Position numbers and translations under genes: made by a program. The notes beneath the pieces are model-generated. The model was not told the DNA's origin and did no database searches. It was given only the letters and a program-made list of their open reading frames with translations. Positions 39,963-48,075 of a DNA stretch of 64,000 nt are shown here, one piece after another. Source of the DNA: CAZEKB01 sp964512225 (lineage in GTDB: Bacteria; Myxococcota_A; UBA796; UBA9615); assembly GCA_964512225.1 (NCBI GenBank), contig CAZEKB010000022.1, forward strand, positions 11,000 to 74,999. The letters run 5' to 3'. The stretch's first letter is position 1; each line of letters opens with the position of its first letter.

Positions 39963-40967
39963 CTAGAGACCCAATAGAGCGCGGAGCCCGGTCTCCGGTT
40001 TCGTGGTCGGAGACCACCCGTAGACTTCGCGGGCCCGCGACGTATCGGTGATGAAACACTTCTGGTCGGACGGGCGCTCGGCGTGGAAGCTCATGTCCGC
40101 TTCCCGGCCGGTCAGCTGCTCGATGAGCCCCACGACCTCCAGCAGGCTCCGCGCCGTCGAGGCGCCGCCCCCGACGTTCATCGTGAGACCCCGGGCGGGC
40201 GCGGGCCCGTCGAGGATCCGCTGGAGCAGGTCCACCAGATCCCCGACGAACAGCATGTCGCGCGTCGTCCTGCCGTCTCCGAAGATCCGCAGCGGGAGCC
40301 CCTCCGCGACCGCCTTGGCGAACCAGGCGACCCACCCCTGGTCCTCCTGCTGCGACTGCTTCGGGCCGTAGATGCACGACGCGCGGAGCACGACCGTCTC
40401 CATGCCGTAGGTGCGCGACGCGTCCCGGAAGCAGCACTCCCCGGCGGCCTTCGAGACGCCGTAGGGCGTCACCGGATCGAGGGGGCGGTCGGACCCGACG
40501 CCGTCGGGCAGCGCGCCGAATACGAGCCGACGGCCGTCGGCCGAAGGGACGATCCCGAGGTCGTCGAGCTCCCCGTAGACCTTGTTGGAGGCCATGTACA
40601 CGCAGCGGGCGTCGGGGGAGTGGCGGCGCACGGCGTCGATGACGTGGAAGCTGCCCGCCGCGTTCACCAGGAAGTCCCGGTGAGGGTCCTCCATGGCCCA
40701 GGTGACGGCGACCTGGGCGGCGAGGTGCACGACCGCGTCGAGCGGCCCCTCGGCGGCGACGGCGGCGTCCACCGCGGCGCGCTCGGTGATGTCCAGGAGC
40801 CGGGCCGTGCACCGGTCCCCCCCGAGCTCTCGGAGGATCTCCAGGCGCTGCGCCGAGCCCACCCGGGACAGGTCGTCCACGACCACGACCACGTCCCCGC
40901 GCCGGAGCAGCGACGAGCACAGCGCGGTGCCGACGAACCCCGCGCCCCCGGTCACCAGGACCTTCAC
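39963..40967 (-). CDS. NAD-dependent sugar epimerase, CDP-paratose 2-epimerase-like
   Basis: 334 residues from GTG 40967, overlapping the upstream radical SAM gene's stop (GTGA). Extended SDR fold: glycine motif VTGGAGFVG at residues 4-12, VVHLAAQVA, and a catalytic region with ASNKVYGE and PYGVSKAAGE (Tyr and Lys three apart). The YGPKQSQQEDQGWVAWF block, DGRTTRDMLFVGDLVDL, NVGGGASTARSLLE and RPSDQKCFITD resemble CDP-paratose/tyvelose 2-epimerases more than UDP-galactose epimerases. It should act on a nucleotide-activated (deoxy)sugar for a surface glycan. The exact sugar is not established. It is coupled to the radical SAM/glycosyltransferase fusion. Confidence 0.85.
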   Translation of the reverse strand: MKVLVTGGAGFVGTALCSSLLRRGDVVVVVDDLSRVGSAQRLEILRELGGDRCTARLLDITERAAVDAAVAAEGPLDAVVHLAAQVAVTWAMEDPHRDFLVNAAGSFHVIDAVRRHSPDARCVYMASNKVYGELDDLGIVPSADGRRLVFGALPDGVGSDRPLDPVTPYGVSKAAGECCFRDASRTYGMETVVLRASCIYGPKQSQQEDQGWVAWFAKAVAEGLPLRIFGDGRTTRDMLFVGDLVDLLQRILDGPAPARGLTMNVGGGASTARSLLEVVGLIEQLTGREADMSFHAERPSDQKCFITDTSRAREVYGWSPTTKPETGLRALLGL

Positions 40968-43378
40968 GGCGTGATCCTCCCCAGCGCGCGCTGCCACGTG
41001 CAGTGCTTCATGTCCGCCTCGGACTCCGCGAACGCGTCGAGGACCCACGCCTCCGACGCGCGCCGCCGCCCGAGCGACCGGCGACGCTCCTCGAGCGTGG
41101 GGGTCCGCTCCCGGGCGCCGCGGACCCAGCCGCGGAGCAGGGCCGTGCGCGACCGGCCGTGGCGGCGGGCCCGGACGAGGTCCATGCCGAGCTCGGCCAA
41201 CACGGCGGGCGCGGCGGAGCTCCAGGCCTCGCGCGGGAGCGACTTGAGGAGCAGCCGGATGCGGCCCGACGCCCACGCCTCGACCTCGCCTTCCGACGGA
41301 AGGGGCGCCCCGTCCCGCCGCCGGTTCTCGAACAGCAGCACGGGCATCGTCCCCGCCGAGAAGCCGACGCGGGGGCCTGCGTCGAACGTCGCGCGGTGGC
41401 CCAGGAGCAGCCCCCGCAGGGCGAGGTCCAGATCGGCGAGCTCGGTGGGGAGGTGGGGATCGAACCCGCCGGCGTCCTCGAGCAGGGCGCGGGAGTAGAT
41501 GCCGGCCATGCTCGACGTGGCGAACACGGGGTCGCCGTCCTCGGGCCGCGCGGGGAGGATCCGGCCCCAGCGCGACATGGACAGGGCGGAGGTGGGGCCG
41601 CCGCCGGGGGCCGGGTCGCCGTCCAGGGTGCAGGCGATCGCGCCCGCGTCGGGGTGGGCGCGCGTGGCCTCCAGCACGGCCTCGAGCCAACCGGGCCGGG
41701 GGACAGCGCCGCTGTGGATAGTCGCGATCCAGCCGCTCGTGCACCGGTCCGGCACGGCGCTCGCCATCGCCTGGGGGGTGCTGCCCGGGTCGGCGTCGAC
41801 GAACGTCGCCCAGTCGCACACCTCCGCGGCGGTCGGCTCCAGGGACGGGTCGTCCCGGTGCGCCACGACCACGATCTCCCGGGCCGGGCCCTCCTGCGCC
41901 GCGACGGCCTGGAGCGCCTCCCGCAGCCACGCTCCCTCCCCGCTTCGCGCCAGCACGGCCACGGCGAGGTTCGAGCCGCCGATCTCGGCCACGGGGATCG
42001 TGGGCGCCGGGCCCGCCTCGAGGCCGCGCGGGCGGGTCTCCCAGCGGCGGTGCACGCCGTGCACGAAGGAGATGATCTGCTCGGCCTCGAGCGCGTCGGT
42101 GGACACGACGCCGGTGCGGTACCCGTCGAGGTCTTCGAGCTCCAGCCCGTCGAGCCGCCCCGCCTCCTTCAGCTCGTCGTGCAGGCGCGAGCCCGGGAAG
42201 GGCACGGCGATCGTGAACTGCGCCGAGTCCGGATCGAGCTCGTAGGCGAGGTCGAGCGTGCGCTGCATCGACTCGAGCGTCTCGCCCTGGAGCCCGAACA
42301 TGAAGGTGAGGTGGACCTTGATCCCGAGGGCGTGCACGGCCGCGACGGTGGCCTTCACGCGGTCGACGTCGAGGTTCTTGCCGATGCGGCGGAGCCGGGC
42401 GGTGTCGGCGCTCTCGACCCCGTACTTGACGGCCTGGAGGCCCGACTCCGCGAGCTGCTCGTACTGCGCCGGATCGCACGTGTCCGCCCGGCCCATGAAG
42501 GCCCACGGCATGCGGATCCCGCGGTCCACGAACGCCGACGCGAGGGCCGCCGTGCGCTTCTTGCCGAGGTTGAACGTGTCGTCGTCGAAGTAGACCGATC
42601 GGTACCCCTGCTCCTGCAGCGACAGCACCTCGTCCGCCACCGCGTCCGCGGCCCGAGTGCGGTAGTCGTTGTCGGCGTAGAGGATCTGGGGCCACGCGCA
42701 GAAGTTGCAGGTGAACGAGCACCCCCGCGACGCCCACATCTGCACCGACGGCGACGGGATCCCCCCCGGCAGATCGTGGTAGCGGTCCATGGGGAAGAGC
42801 CGGCGGGCGGGCCAGGGGAAGGCGTCGAGGCCTTGCTGACTGTGCTTGCGTCCGCCGTCGAGCAGGTCGTCGCCCGCGCGGTGGATCAGCCCCGGGATCG
42901 GCGCGGTGGGGACGCCCGGCCGACCGCTGCGCGCGCGCAGCCAGTCGCGGACCGTGAGCTCGTACTCGCCCACGAGGGTCCCCCCGACCTCGGGGTGCGC
43001 CGCCAGGAAGTCCGGTCGCTCCAGCTCCTTGTGGAGCCCGCCGAGCAGGATGTCGCCGTCGTAGCCCCGCTCCCGGAGGGCCCGGATCGTCCGCAGGTCT
43101 TCGAAGAGCGAAGGGGTCGAGACCTCCGCGACGATCACATCCGGCGACTCGGCTTCCACCCGATCGAGGTACGTCTCCCGATCCATACGCTCGGCGCACG
43201 CGTCGATCGCGGCGACGTCGACCCCGTCCTCCTCCAGCACGGCCGCCGTGTAGGCCAACAGGAACGGGAAGGGCATGTACGGCGAGTCGGCGCGCTCGAG
43301 GTGCGGCCAGCGGGAGCCCGCGCGGACCCCGTACCACCCCGGGCGCTGCCAGGGCGGGTTCGTGACGAGCACTTTCAT
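40964..43378 (-). CDS. Radical SAM enzyme fused to a glycosyltransferase-2-like domain
   Basis: 804 residues. The N-terminal part (about 1-460) is a B12-binding-type radical SAM protein: a Rossmann-like domain with an LLGGLHKE strand, then Cys220, Cys224 and Cys227 (GCSFTCNFC), YFDDDTFNLGKKR, VKYGVESADTARL and FMFGLQGETLESMQRTL. The C-terminal part (about 468-690) resembles a GT2 fold: AVAVLARSGEGAWLREALQAVAAQ, WIATIHSGAVPRPGWLEAVLE, and AGGFDPHLPTELADLDLALRGLLLGH. The usual metal-binding Asp-x-Asp is replaced by HSG at 555-557, so transferase activity is doubtful. Probably modifies or recognises a glycan sugar. It is coupled to a CDP-paratose epimerase-like gene. Confidence 0.88.
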   Translation of the reverse strand: MKVLVTNPPWQRPGWYGVRAGSRWPHLERADSPYMPFPFLLAYTAAVLEEDGVDVAAIDACAERMDRETYLDRVEAESPDVIVAEVSTPSLFEDLRTIRALRERGYDGDILLGGLHKELERPDFLAAHPEVGGTLVGEYELTVRDWLRARSGRPGVPTAPIPGLIHRAGDDLLDGGRKHSQQGLDAFPWPARRLFPMDRYHDLPGGIPSPSVQMWASRGCSFTCNFCAWPQILYADNDYRTRAADAVADEVLSLQEQGYRSVYFDDDTFNLGKKRTAALASAFVDRGIRMPWAFMGRADTCDPAQYEQLAESGLQAVKYGVESADTARLRRIGKNLDVDRVKATVAAVHALGIKVHLTFMFGLQGETLESMQRTLDLAYELDPDSAQFTIAVPFPGSRLHDELKEAGRLDGLELEDLDGYRTGVVSTDALEAEQIISFVHGVHRRWETRPRGLEAGPAPTIPVAEIGGSNLAVAVLARSGEGAWLREALQAVAAQEGPAREIVVVAHRDDPSLEPTAAEVCDWATFVDADPGSTPQAMASAVPDRCTSGWIATIHSGAVPRPGWLEAVLEATRAHPDAGAIACTLDGDPAPGGGPTSALSMSRWGRILPARPEDGDPVFATSSMAGIYSRALLEDAGGFDPHLPTELADLDLALRGLLLGHRATFDAGPRVGFSAGTMPVLLFENRRRDGAPLPSEGEVEAWASGRIRLLLKSLPREAWSSAAPAVLAELGMDLVRARRHGRSRTALLRGWVRGARERTPTLEERRRSLGRRRASEAWVLDAFAESEADMKHCTWQRALGRITP

Positions 43379-43407
43379 CCGGGTGGAAGTCTATCCGCCG
43401 ATCGGGG

Positions 43408-44655
43408 TCATCGCCCGCGATCGACCGCGGCGCTCGCCTGCCCCGAGTACTTGCTGATCTCCACGGCCCGCAGCGCCGACGCGTCGTCGCTGAGCCGGAG
43501 GGACCACTCCGTGCCGTGCCCGCTGGGCTTGCCGCGACGCACCTCGATCGGGCCGAAGGAGAGGCCGTTGGCGGTGACCGAGACCTCCACCCCGTCGAAG
43601 ACGATCTCGACGTTGTTGGGCATGGCGGCGAGGCCCGTGCGCCACTCGGAGCCGAGGTCTTCGACGAGCTTCTTCTTCCCCTGGATGCGCAGGCGGCCGT
43701 CGGCCTCGAAGGCGACGTAGAAGCCGAGCTTCGGGAACGCGATCTCGTGCTCGCTGGCCGCGTTCTCGGTGATCACCAGGTACCGCATGCGGAAGCTGTC
43801 GAGCGGCCACGACGCGCTGATGTCGGCGGCCACGCGCTCGGCGTCGGCGGGGGCGATCGAGGTGTAGCTCAGGGGACGCTGGTTGCGGACCGTCTCCGCG
43901 TGCTGCTCCTGCGCGGCGCGGGCCTCCTCCTCGGCCTCCAGGATCGCGGCCGCCTCCGAGGCGCCGTCGGCGATGGCCGTCGTGCGGCGGTTGAAGGACT
44001 TGCGCAGCGGGTTCCGGTCCGAGGGCAGCTCCCACTCCACCGCCTTCGTCATGTCGGTCTCCCCGCCGCCGTGGCGCAGGAGGTCGTCGCCCACCCAGTA
44101 GGTGCCGTTGGGGAGCAGCGCCCAGAGGTTGTAGACGCCGTCGCGGTGGGCGTTGGAGACGATCTGGGCCACGTGATCCGTGAACTGGCGGAGCAGGGGG
44201 TCCCGCGGCGGGGGGTCCGCGAGCGGCGGCAGCCCGGCGGACCGGTCCGGGGCTCGGAGCTTCACGACCGTGAAGTTGCGCAGGATGTAGCGTCGGCGCC
44301 CGTCGATCCGGCGGTCCCAGTCCTTGTTGGGGCCCCGCTTCCACGTGAAACGGTCCTTGCGGGCCTTCACCGCCTCGTCGAGCCAGCGCAGCGACGCGAG
44401 CGCGTTGCGACGCTCCCACCAGACCATCGCGAGCGAGTAGTAGACCTCCGCGTAGTCCTTGCCGACGTCGGTCTCGTACGCGTCCGTGAAGCGGCCGAGG
44501 GCCTTCTCGAGGTTCCCGCTCTCCAGGAAGATCCACCCCTGTCCGACCACGTCCACCAGCTCCGGCGGGAGCTCCGCGCGCGCCCCTTGCGCGGGCGCGG
44601 GGGCCAGCAACAAGGCGAGCGCGACGAGGATCGGCGTGGGGGAGCGAAGGAGCAT
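43408..44655 (-). CDS. Exported protein of unknown function with TPR-like N-terminus
   Basis: About 415 residues from the ATG at 44655, where a signal peptide (LLRSPTPILVALALLLAPAPAQGA) begins; an earlier in-frame start at 44751 would bury the signal and is unlikely. No good ribosome-binding site is visible. Residues about 35-110 form helical repeats (GWIFLESGNLEKALGRFTDAYE, VYYSLAMVWWERRNALASLRWLDEAV), TPR-like. A middle region contains LPNGTYWVGDDLLRHGG, a coiled-coil stretch (AAAILEAEEEARAAQEQHAETV), then beta strands including LRIQGKKKLVEDLG and VEIVFDGVEVSVTANGLSFGPIEV. I do not recognise it. The gene is 29 bases downstream (minus direction) from nothing coupled, and divergent from the SRPBCC gene. 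Confidence 0.72.
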   Translation of the reverse strand: MLLRSPTPILVALALLLAPAPAQGARAELPPELVDVVGQGWIFLESGNLEKALGRFTDAYETDVGKDYAEVYYSLAMVWWERRNALASLRWLDEAVKARKDRFTWKRGPNKDWDRRIDGRRRYILRNFTVVKLRAPDRSAGLPPLADPPPRDPLLRQFTDHVAQIVSNAHRDGVYNLWALLPNGTYWVGDDLLRHGGGETDMTKAVEWELPSDRNPLRKSFNRRTTAIADGASEAAAILEAEEEARAAQEQHAETVRNQRPLSYTSIAPADAERVAADISASWPLDSFRMRYLVITENAASEHEIAFPKLGFYVAFEADGRLRIQGKKKLVEDLGSEWRTGLAAMPNNVEIVFDGVEVSVTANGLSFGPIEVRRGKPSGHGTEWSLRLSDDASALRAVEISKYSGQASAAVDRGR

Positions 44656-44768
44656 GCGGGAGGGGATTCTGCCGGCTCCCGGGGCCCGCTCGCTACGCAG
44701 GGGCGACGCGGAGTCGGTAGCCGGAGCCGGGGACAGGTAGAACTTCCCCACGCCCCGAGGAGAGCGCC

Positions 44769-45212
44769 ATGTCCATCGACGTCACCGTCAGCATCGAGAT
44801 CGACCGCCCTCGCGAGGACGTCGCCGCCTACGCCTGCGACCCCGACAACGACACCACCTGGTACGTCGCCATCAAGGAGGTGAAGTGGCTGACGGACAAG
44901 CCCGCGGGCGTCGGCACCCGCGTCGCGCGCGTCGCCCACTTCCTGGGCAAGAAGCTCAAGTACACGTACGTCGTCGACGAGCTCGTGCCGGGCGAGAGGC
45001 TGGTCATGCGCGCCGAGGCCGGGCCGTTTCCGATGGTCACCACCTACACCTGGGAAGACGCCGGGGACGGGCGCACGCGGATGCACCTCAACAACTCGGG
45101 CGGCCCCGCCGGGTTCTTCGCGATCGCCTCGCCGCTGCTCGCTCGGCAGGTCCGCAGCGCCACGGAGAAGGACGTGCGCGAGCTCAAGCGCATCCTCGAA
45201 GCCGCGGATTGA
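44769..45212 (+). CDS. SRPBCC (START/Bet v1-like) family protein
   Basis: 147 residues from the ATG at 44769, with GAGGAG six bases upstream. Helix-grip fold signatures: VTVSIEIDRPREDVAAYACDPDNDTTWYVAIKEVKWL, VGTRVARVAHFLGKKLKYTYVVDELVPGERLVMRAEAGPFPM and a C-terminal ATEKDVRELKRILEA helix. It is a single-domain ligand-binding or polyketide-cyclase-like protein, cytoplasmic, of unknown substrate. Its length fits the family. The next gene downstream starts after 62 bases, so an operon with the exported protein there is possible. Confidence 0.9.
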   Translation: MSIDVTVSIEIDRPREDVAAYACDPDNDTTWYVAIKEVKWLTDKPAGVGTRVARVAHFLGKKLKYTYVVDELVPGERLVMRAEAGPFPMVTTYTWEDAGDGRTRMHLNNSGGPAGFFAIASPLLARQVRSATEKDVRELKRILEAAD

Positions 45213-45274
45213 GGGCGCCCCGCGCGGAAGGGCGGCAAGACGTGTCCGACCGGGTTCGGTAGCGTGGCTTGGCC

Positions 45275-47149
45275 ATGCTGACCAAGTACCTGCCGTTCAT
45301 CGCCGCGATCGCCCTGGGCACCGGCCCGATCGCGGCGGAGGCGGCGCCGGAAGACGCCGAGCGGGCGGCGTCGCGGGCCCGCTCCGAGCTCGACGTGGGG
45401 CGCTGCGACCGCGGCCTCTCGGCGGCCGAGGACGCCTATCGGGCCGACCCGGAGTTCATCGAAGCCTTCCTGCTGAAGGCGGCCGCGTACGAGTGCGCGG
45501 GCGATCGGGCTCAGGCGGGCGCGTTCCTCGAGGCGGCGCTGGAGGCCGGCGGGCCCGATGTCCAGGCGCTGGCCGCGAGCGAGCTGGCGCGGCTCGACGC
45601 GATCGACAAGCGCGCCCGGGCCATGACGACCGGCGCCGAACCCCGCGAGGGCCTCACGCTCGGCGGCGACCCGGCCCCGCTCGCCGCCCGCGTCGGCGAG
45701 GCCGTGACCGCGGGCCGGTGCGCCCTCGCCCGGGGGACCGCCGAGGAGCTGAGGCGCCTCGACGACTCCTCCGCCGAGGCCTGGGGGCTCCTGGGCGACG
45801 CCATGCGCTGCGCCGGCCGGACCCGCGACGCCGTCCTGAGGTACCGCGGGTACGCGTCCCGAGGCGGGGACGACGCGGGTCGCCTGGAGGCCCTCGAGCA
45901 GCTCGCGGGCACCCTCGGGGTCGTGGAGATCCGCGTCCTGGGCGCCTCGGTCGAGCACCCGTCGGTCTGCCGACTGTTCGTCGGGGGCGAGCTCGCGACG
46001 CCCGCGTCCCACGATCCGGCGAGCGCGACCTTCGCCGACGTGCCCACCGGGACGAACCTCCACCTCGAGGTCGAGGCGCGCATGCTCAAGCCGGTCCGCC
46101 AGACGGTCTATCCGGTGCGCCCCGGCGAGCTGCGCGTGGTCGAGGTCACGCCCGAGTACGCCGGCTTCGCGCGGCTCCGGGGGGCAGCCTACGACGCCGC
46201 CGACGTCGGCACCGTGACGGTGAAGGCCGGGGGCGAGACGATCGAGCTCCCCCCGAGCGTGGAGAAGCAGGTGACGGCGGGGTCGTTCGACCTGGTGGTG
46301 GAGAAGGACGGGGCGCGCACGACCGTGGAGCGGAGCGTCGTCGTCGGTCAGCTGCTGGAGGTCGACCCGACGCCCTTCCGCCCCGCGACGCTCGTCGTAT
46401 CGAAGGTCCCGGCGGGCGCGTTCGTGCGCGTGCAGATCTCGGGGGCGGACGACACCGCCATCGACCTGGTCGCCGATCTGCCGCCGCACGTGGGCGAGAT
46501 CGACACGGCCACGGGCCTGCGCTTGGCGGCCCCGCACCGGATCACCGGGCTCATCGGGGGCACCGCCGTGGTGGTGGTGCAGCACCCCCGGCTGGGGGCC
46601 TGGAGCGGCGAGACGGTCGTCGAGCCCGGCGGCGAGGCTTCGCTCGAGGTGGACGTGAAGTCGATCCCCGGCGTCCCCGGGATCACGGCCTCGTGGCTCG
46701 CCTGGAACGCCCGCCACCGAGCCGCCGCCAAGGTCCGCCCGCGCACCGCCCCGATCGGGCCCGCGGTGGGCGCCATGCTGATGTTCGGCGGAGGGGCGGC
46801 GCTCGCCGCCTTCGCGGTGCGTCAGACGGAGACCCGCGCGCGGCTCGCGCTGCAGTGCGCGGTCCTCGAGTCGGACGGCTGGGCCGCCGCCGACCACACC
46901 GTCCGCCGGGACACCTGCATCGCCAAGGTCCGCGCCGAGTCCCTCCAGACAGGCCTCGCCATCGCGTCGGGCGTGAGCGTCGGCGTGGGCGTCGGCTTCG
47001 TGGGGGTGTCCATCAGCCTGGGCGGTCCGGCGACCCCCGCCGCGCCGGACCCCGGTGACTGGGACCCCTGGTCCCGCGATCGGGCGCCGTCGCCCAGCGA
47101 GAAACCCAATCCCGCGTCCGGACTCGCGGGGGACGAGGACGAGCCATGA
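45275..47149 (+). CDS. Exported TPR/PEGA-like protein of unknown function
   Basis: 624 residues from the ATG at 45275. A signal peptide ends GPIAAEA. Residues about 28-200 form TPR-like helices (GLSAAEDAYRADPEFIEAFLLKAAAYECAGDRAQAGAFLEAAL). A beta-rich middle (about 210-500) has PEGA-like strands such as VEIRVLGASV and LVVSKVPAGAFVRVQISG. Two hydrophobic segments lie near residues 500-525 and 560-585, and the C-terminus is Pro/Asp-rich. Topology suggests an envelope protein with the N-terminal part outside the cytoplasm. No catalytic motif is recognised. The stop overlaps the start of the next lipoprotein gene (ATGA), so the two products are probably made together. Confidence 0.78.
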   Translation: MLTKYLPFIAAIALGTGPIAAEAAPEDAERAASRARSELDVGRCDRGLSAAEDAYRADPEFIEAFLLKAAAYECAGDRAQAGAFLEAALEAGGPDVQALAASELARLDAIDKRARAMTTGAEPREGLTLGGDPAPLAARVGEAVTAGRCALARGTAEELRRLDDSSAEAWGLLGDAMRCAGRTRDAVLRYRGYASRGGDDAGRLEALEQLAGTLGVVEIRVLGASVEHPSVCRLFVGGELATPASHDPASATFADVPTGTNLHLEVEARMLKPVRQTVYPVRPGELRVVEVTPEYAGFARLRGAAYDAADVGTVTVKAGGETIELPPSVEKQVTAGSFDLVVEKDGARTTVERSVVVGQLLEVDPTPFRPATLVVSKVPAGAFVRVQISGADDTAIDLVADLPPHVGEIDTATGLRLAAPHRITGLIGGTAVVVVQHPRLGAWSGETVVEPGGEASLEVDVKSIPGVPGITASWLAWNARHRAAAKVRPRTAPIGPAVGAMLMFGGGAALAAFAVRQTETRARLALQCAVLESDGWAAADHTVRRDTCIAKVRAESLQTGLAIASGVSVGVGVGFVGVSISLGGPATPAAPDPGDWDPWSRDRAPSPSEKPNPASGLAGDEDEP

Positions 47150-48069
47150 GCACACAGACCACCTCCGGGGCGCTCGCCTTCGCCGCCGTCCTGGGAGCCG
47201 CGGGCCTCGCCGGCTGCAACTTCGACGAGGCGACCGAGGCGGCCCAGGCGGAGATCCTCGACCACACCCACGCCGAGCAGAACACCGAGGCGCTCACGGC
47301 CGAGCTCACGGCGCTGCGCGCGGAGTTGGACGCGGAGGTCGCGGCGGCGGTGGAGCGGGAGGCCCGCATCAACGCCCTCGAGGTGGCCGTGGGGATGCCG
47401 TTCCCGGGGCCGCGGACCGTCAAGGCGCGCCTCGAGGAGCTGGAGGACGCGGGGTACATCACCAGCGAAACCGACCCCGTCGCGTCGGCGGCGGGCTACA
47501 TCACCGCCGAGACCGATCCCGTCGCCTCCAACGCCGGCTACATCACCGCCGAGACCGACCCGGTGGCGGGGGCGGCGGGCTACATCACGGCCGAGACCGA
47601 CCCGGTGGCGAGCGCGGCGGGCTACATCACGACGGAGACGGACCCGGTCGCTTCCGCCGCGGGCTACATGCTGAGCACCGACTTCGACATCGACAACGAC
47701 CCCGAGGCGAGCTCGGCCGTCACGCTCCAGATCACCGACGCGGCCCCGTCCGTGACGGTGACCACGCCGTGGAACGTGGCGGGCTGCCGCTACCTGTACC
47801 TCTACGTGCTGGTGGACTACGACTTCACGGGCACCGGCACCGGGAACATCGAGGGACGCCTCCACCTGGACCAGGCCGTCGGGCAGGCCGGGGACGCGCT
47901 CTTCCACGCGACGGACGACGACGACGCCGGCTCGGCCATCCTGTCCTCGCGGGTCGTCCTGAGCCGCGACAACCCCTCGGCCGCGACCGCGTCGCTGGGG
48001 CTCGACGCCGCGGCCGCCGTCGAGGGCACGCTCACGCTGGACGTGACGATGCTGGGGTGCATCGAGTAG
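47146..48069 (+). CDS. Lipoprotein with five 14-residue ETDPVA repeats
   Basis: 307 residues from the ATG at 47146. The leader ends GLAGC (lipobox Cys24). Residues about 28-95 are a helical, coiled-coil-like stalk (EALTAELTALRAELDAEVAAAVEREARINALE). Residues 103-172 hold five repeats of GYIT(A/S/T)ETDPVASAA; similar YIT.ETDPV strings occur in trimeric fibre and phage tail-fibre proteins. Residues about 180-307 form a beta-rich head with two cysteines. The order stalk-repeat-head resembles a small trimeric fibre, here lipid-anchored. It is coupled to the upstream TPR protein; the convergent alkaline-phosphatase-type gene starts its stop seven bases later. Confidence 0.8.
   Translation: MSTQTTSGALAFAAVLGAAGLAGCNFDEATEAAQAEILDHTHAEQNTEALTAELTALRAELDAEVAAAVEREARINALEVAVGMPFPGPRTVKARLEELEDAGYITSETDPVASAAGYITAETDPVASNAGYITAETDPVAGAAGYITAETDPVASAAGYITTETDPVASAAGYMLSTDFDIDNDPEASSAVTLQITDAAPSVTVTTPWNVAGCRYLYLYVLVDYDFTGTGTGNIEGRLHLDQAVGQAGDALFHATDDDDAGSAILSSRVVLSRDNPSAATASLGLDAAAAVEGTLTLDVTMLGCIE
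47452..47661 (+). repeat. Five tandem 42-base coding repeats
   Basis: Units start at 47452, 47494, 47536, 47578 and 47620, each coding GYIT.ETDPVASAA. A truncated sixth unit, GGCTACATG, begins at 47662. The DNA copies differ at third positions, so the repeat is kept by protein-level selection, not recent slippage alone. No spacer variation, so not a CRISPR array. Confidence 0.88.
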
Positions 48070-48075
48070 CGACGC

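Noticed and set aside
47452..47661. CRISPR or microsatellite at the 42-base repeats
   Set aside because: Repeats keep one reading frame and code a conserved 14-residue unit inside a lipoprotein gene.
47146..48069. Prophage or phage tail-fibre region
   Set aside because: The ETDPV repeat resembles fibre proteins, but the protein is a lipoprotein and no other phage genes occur near it.
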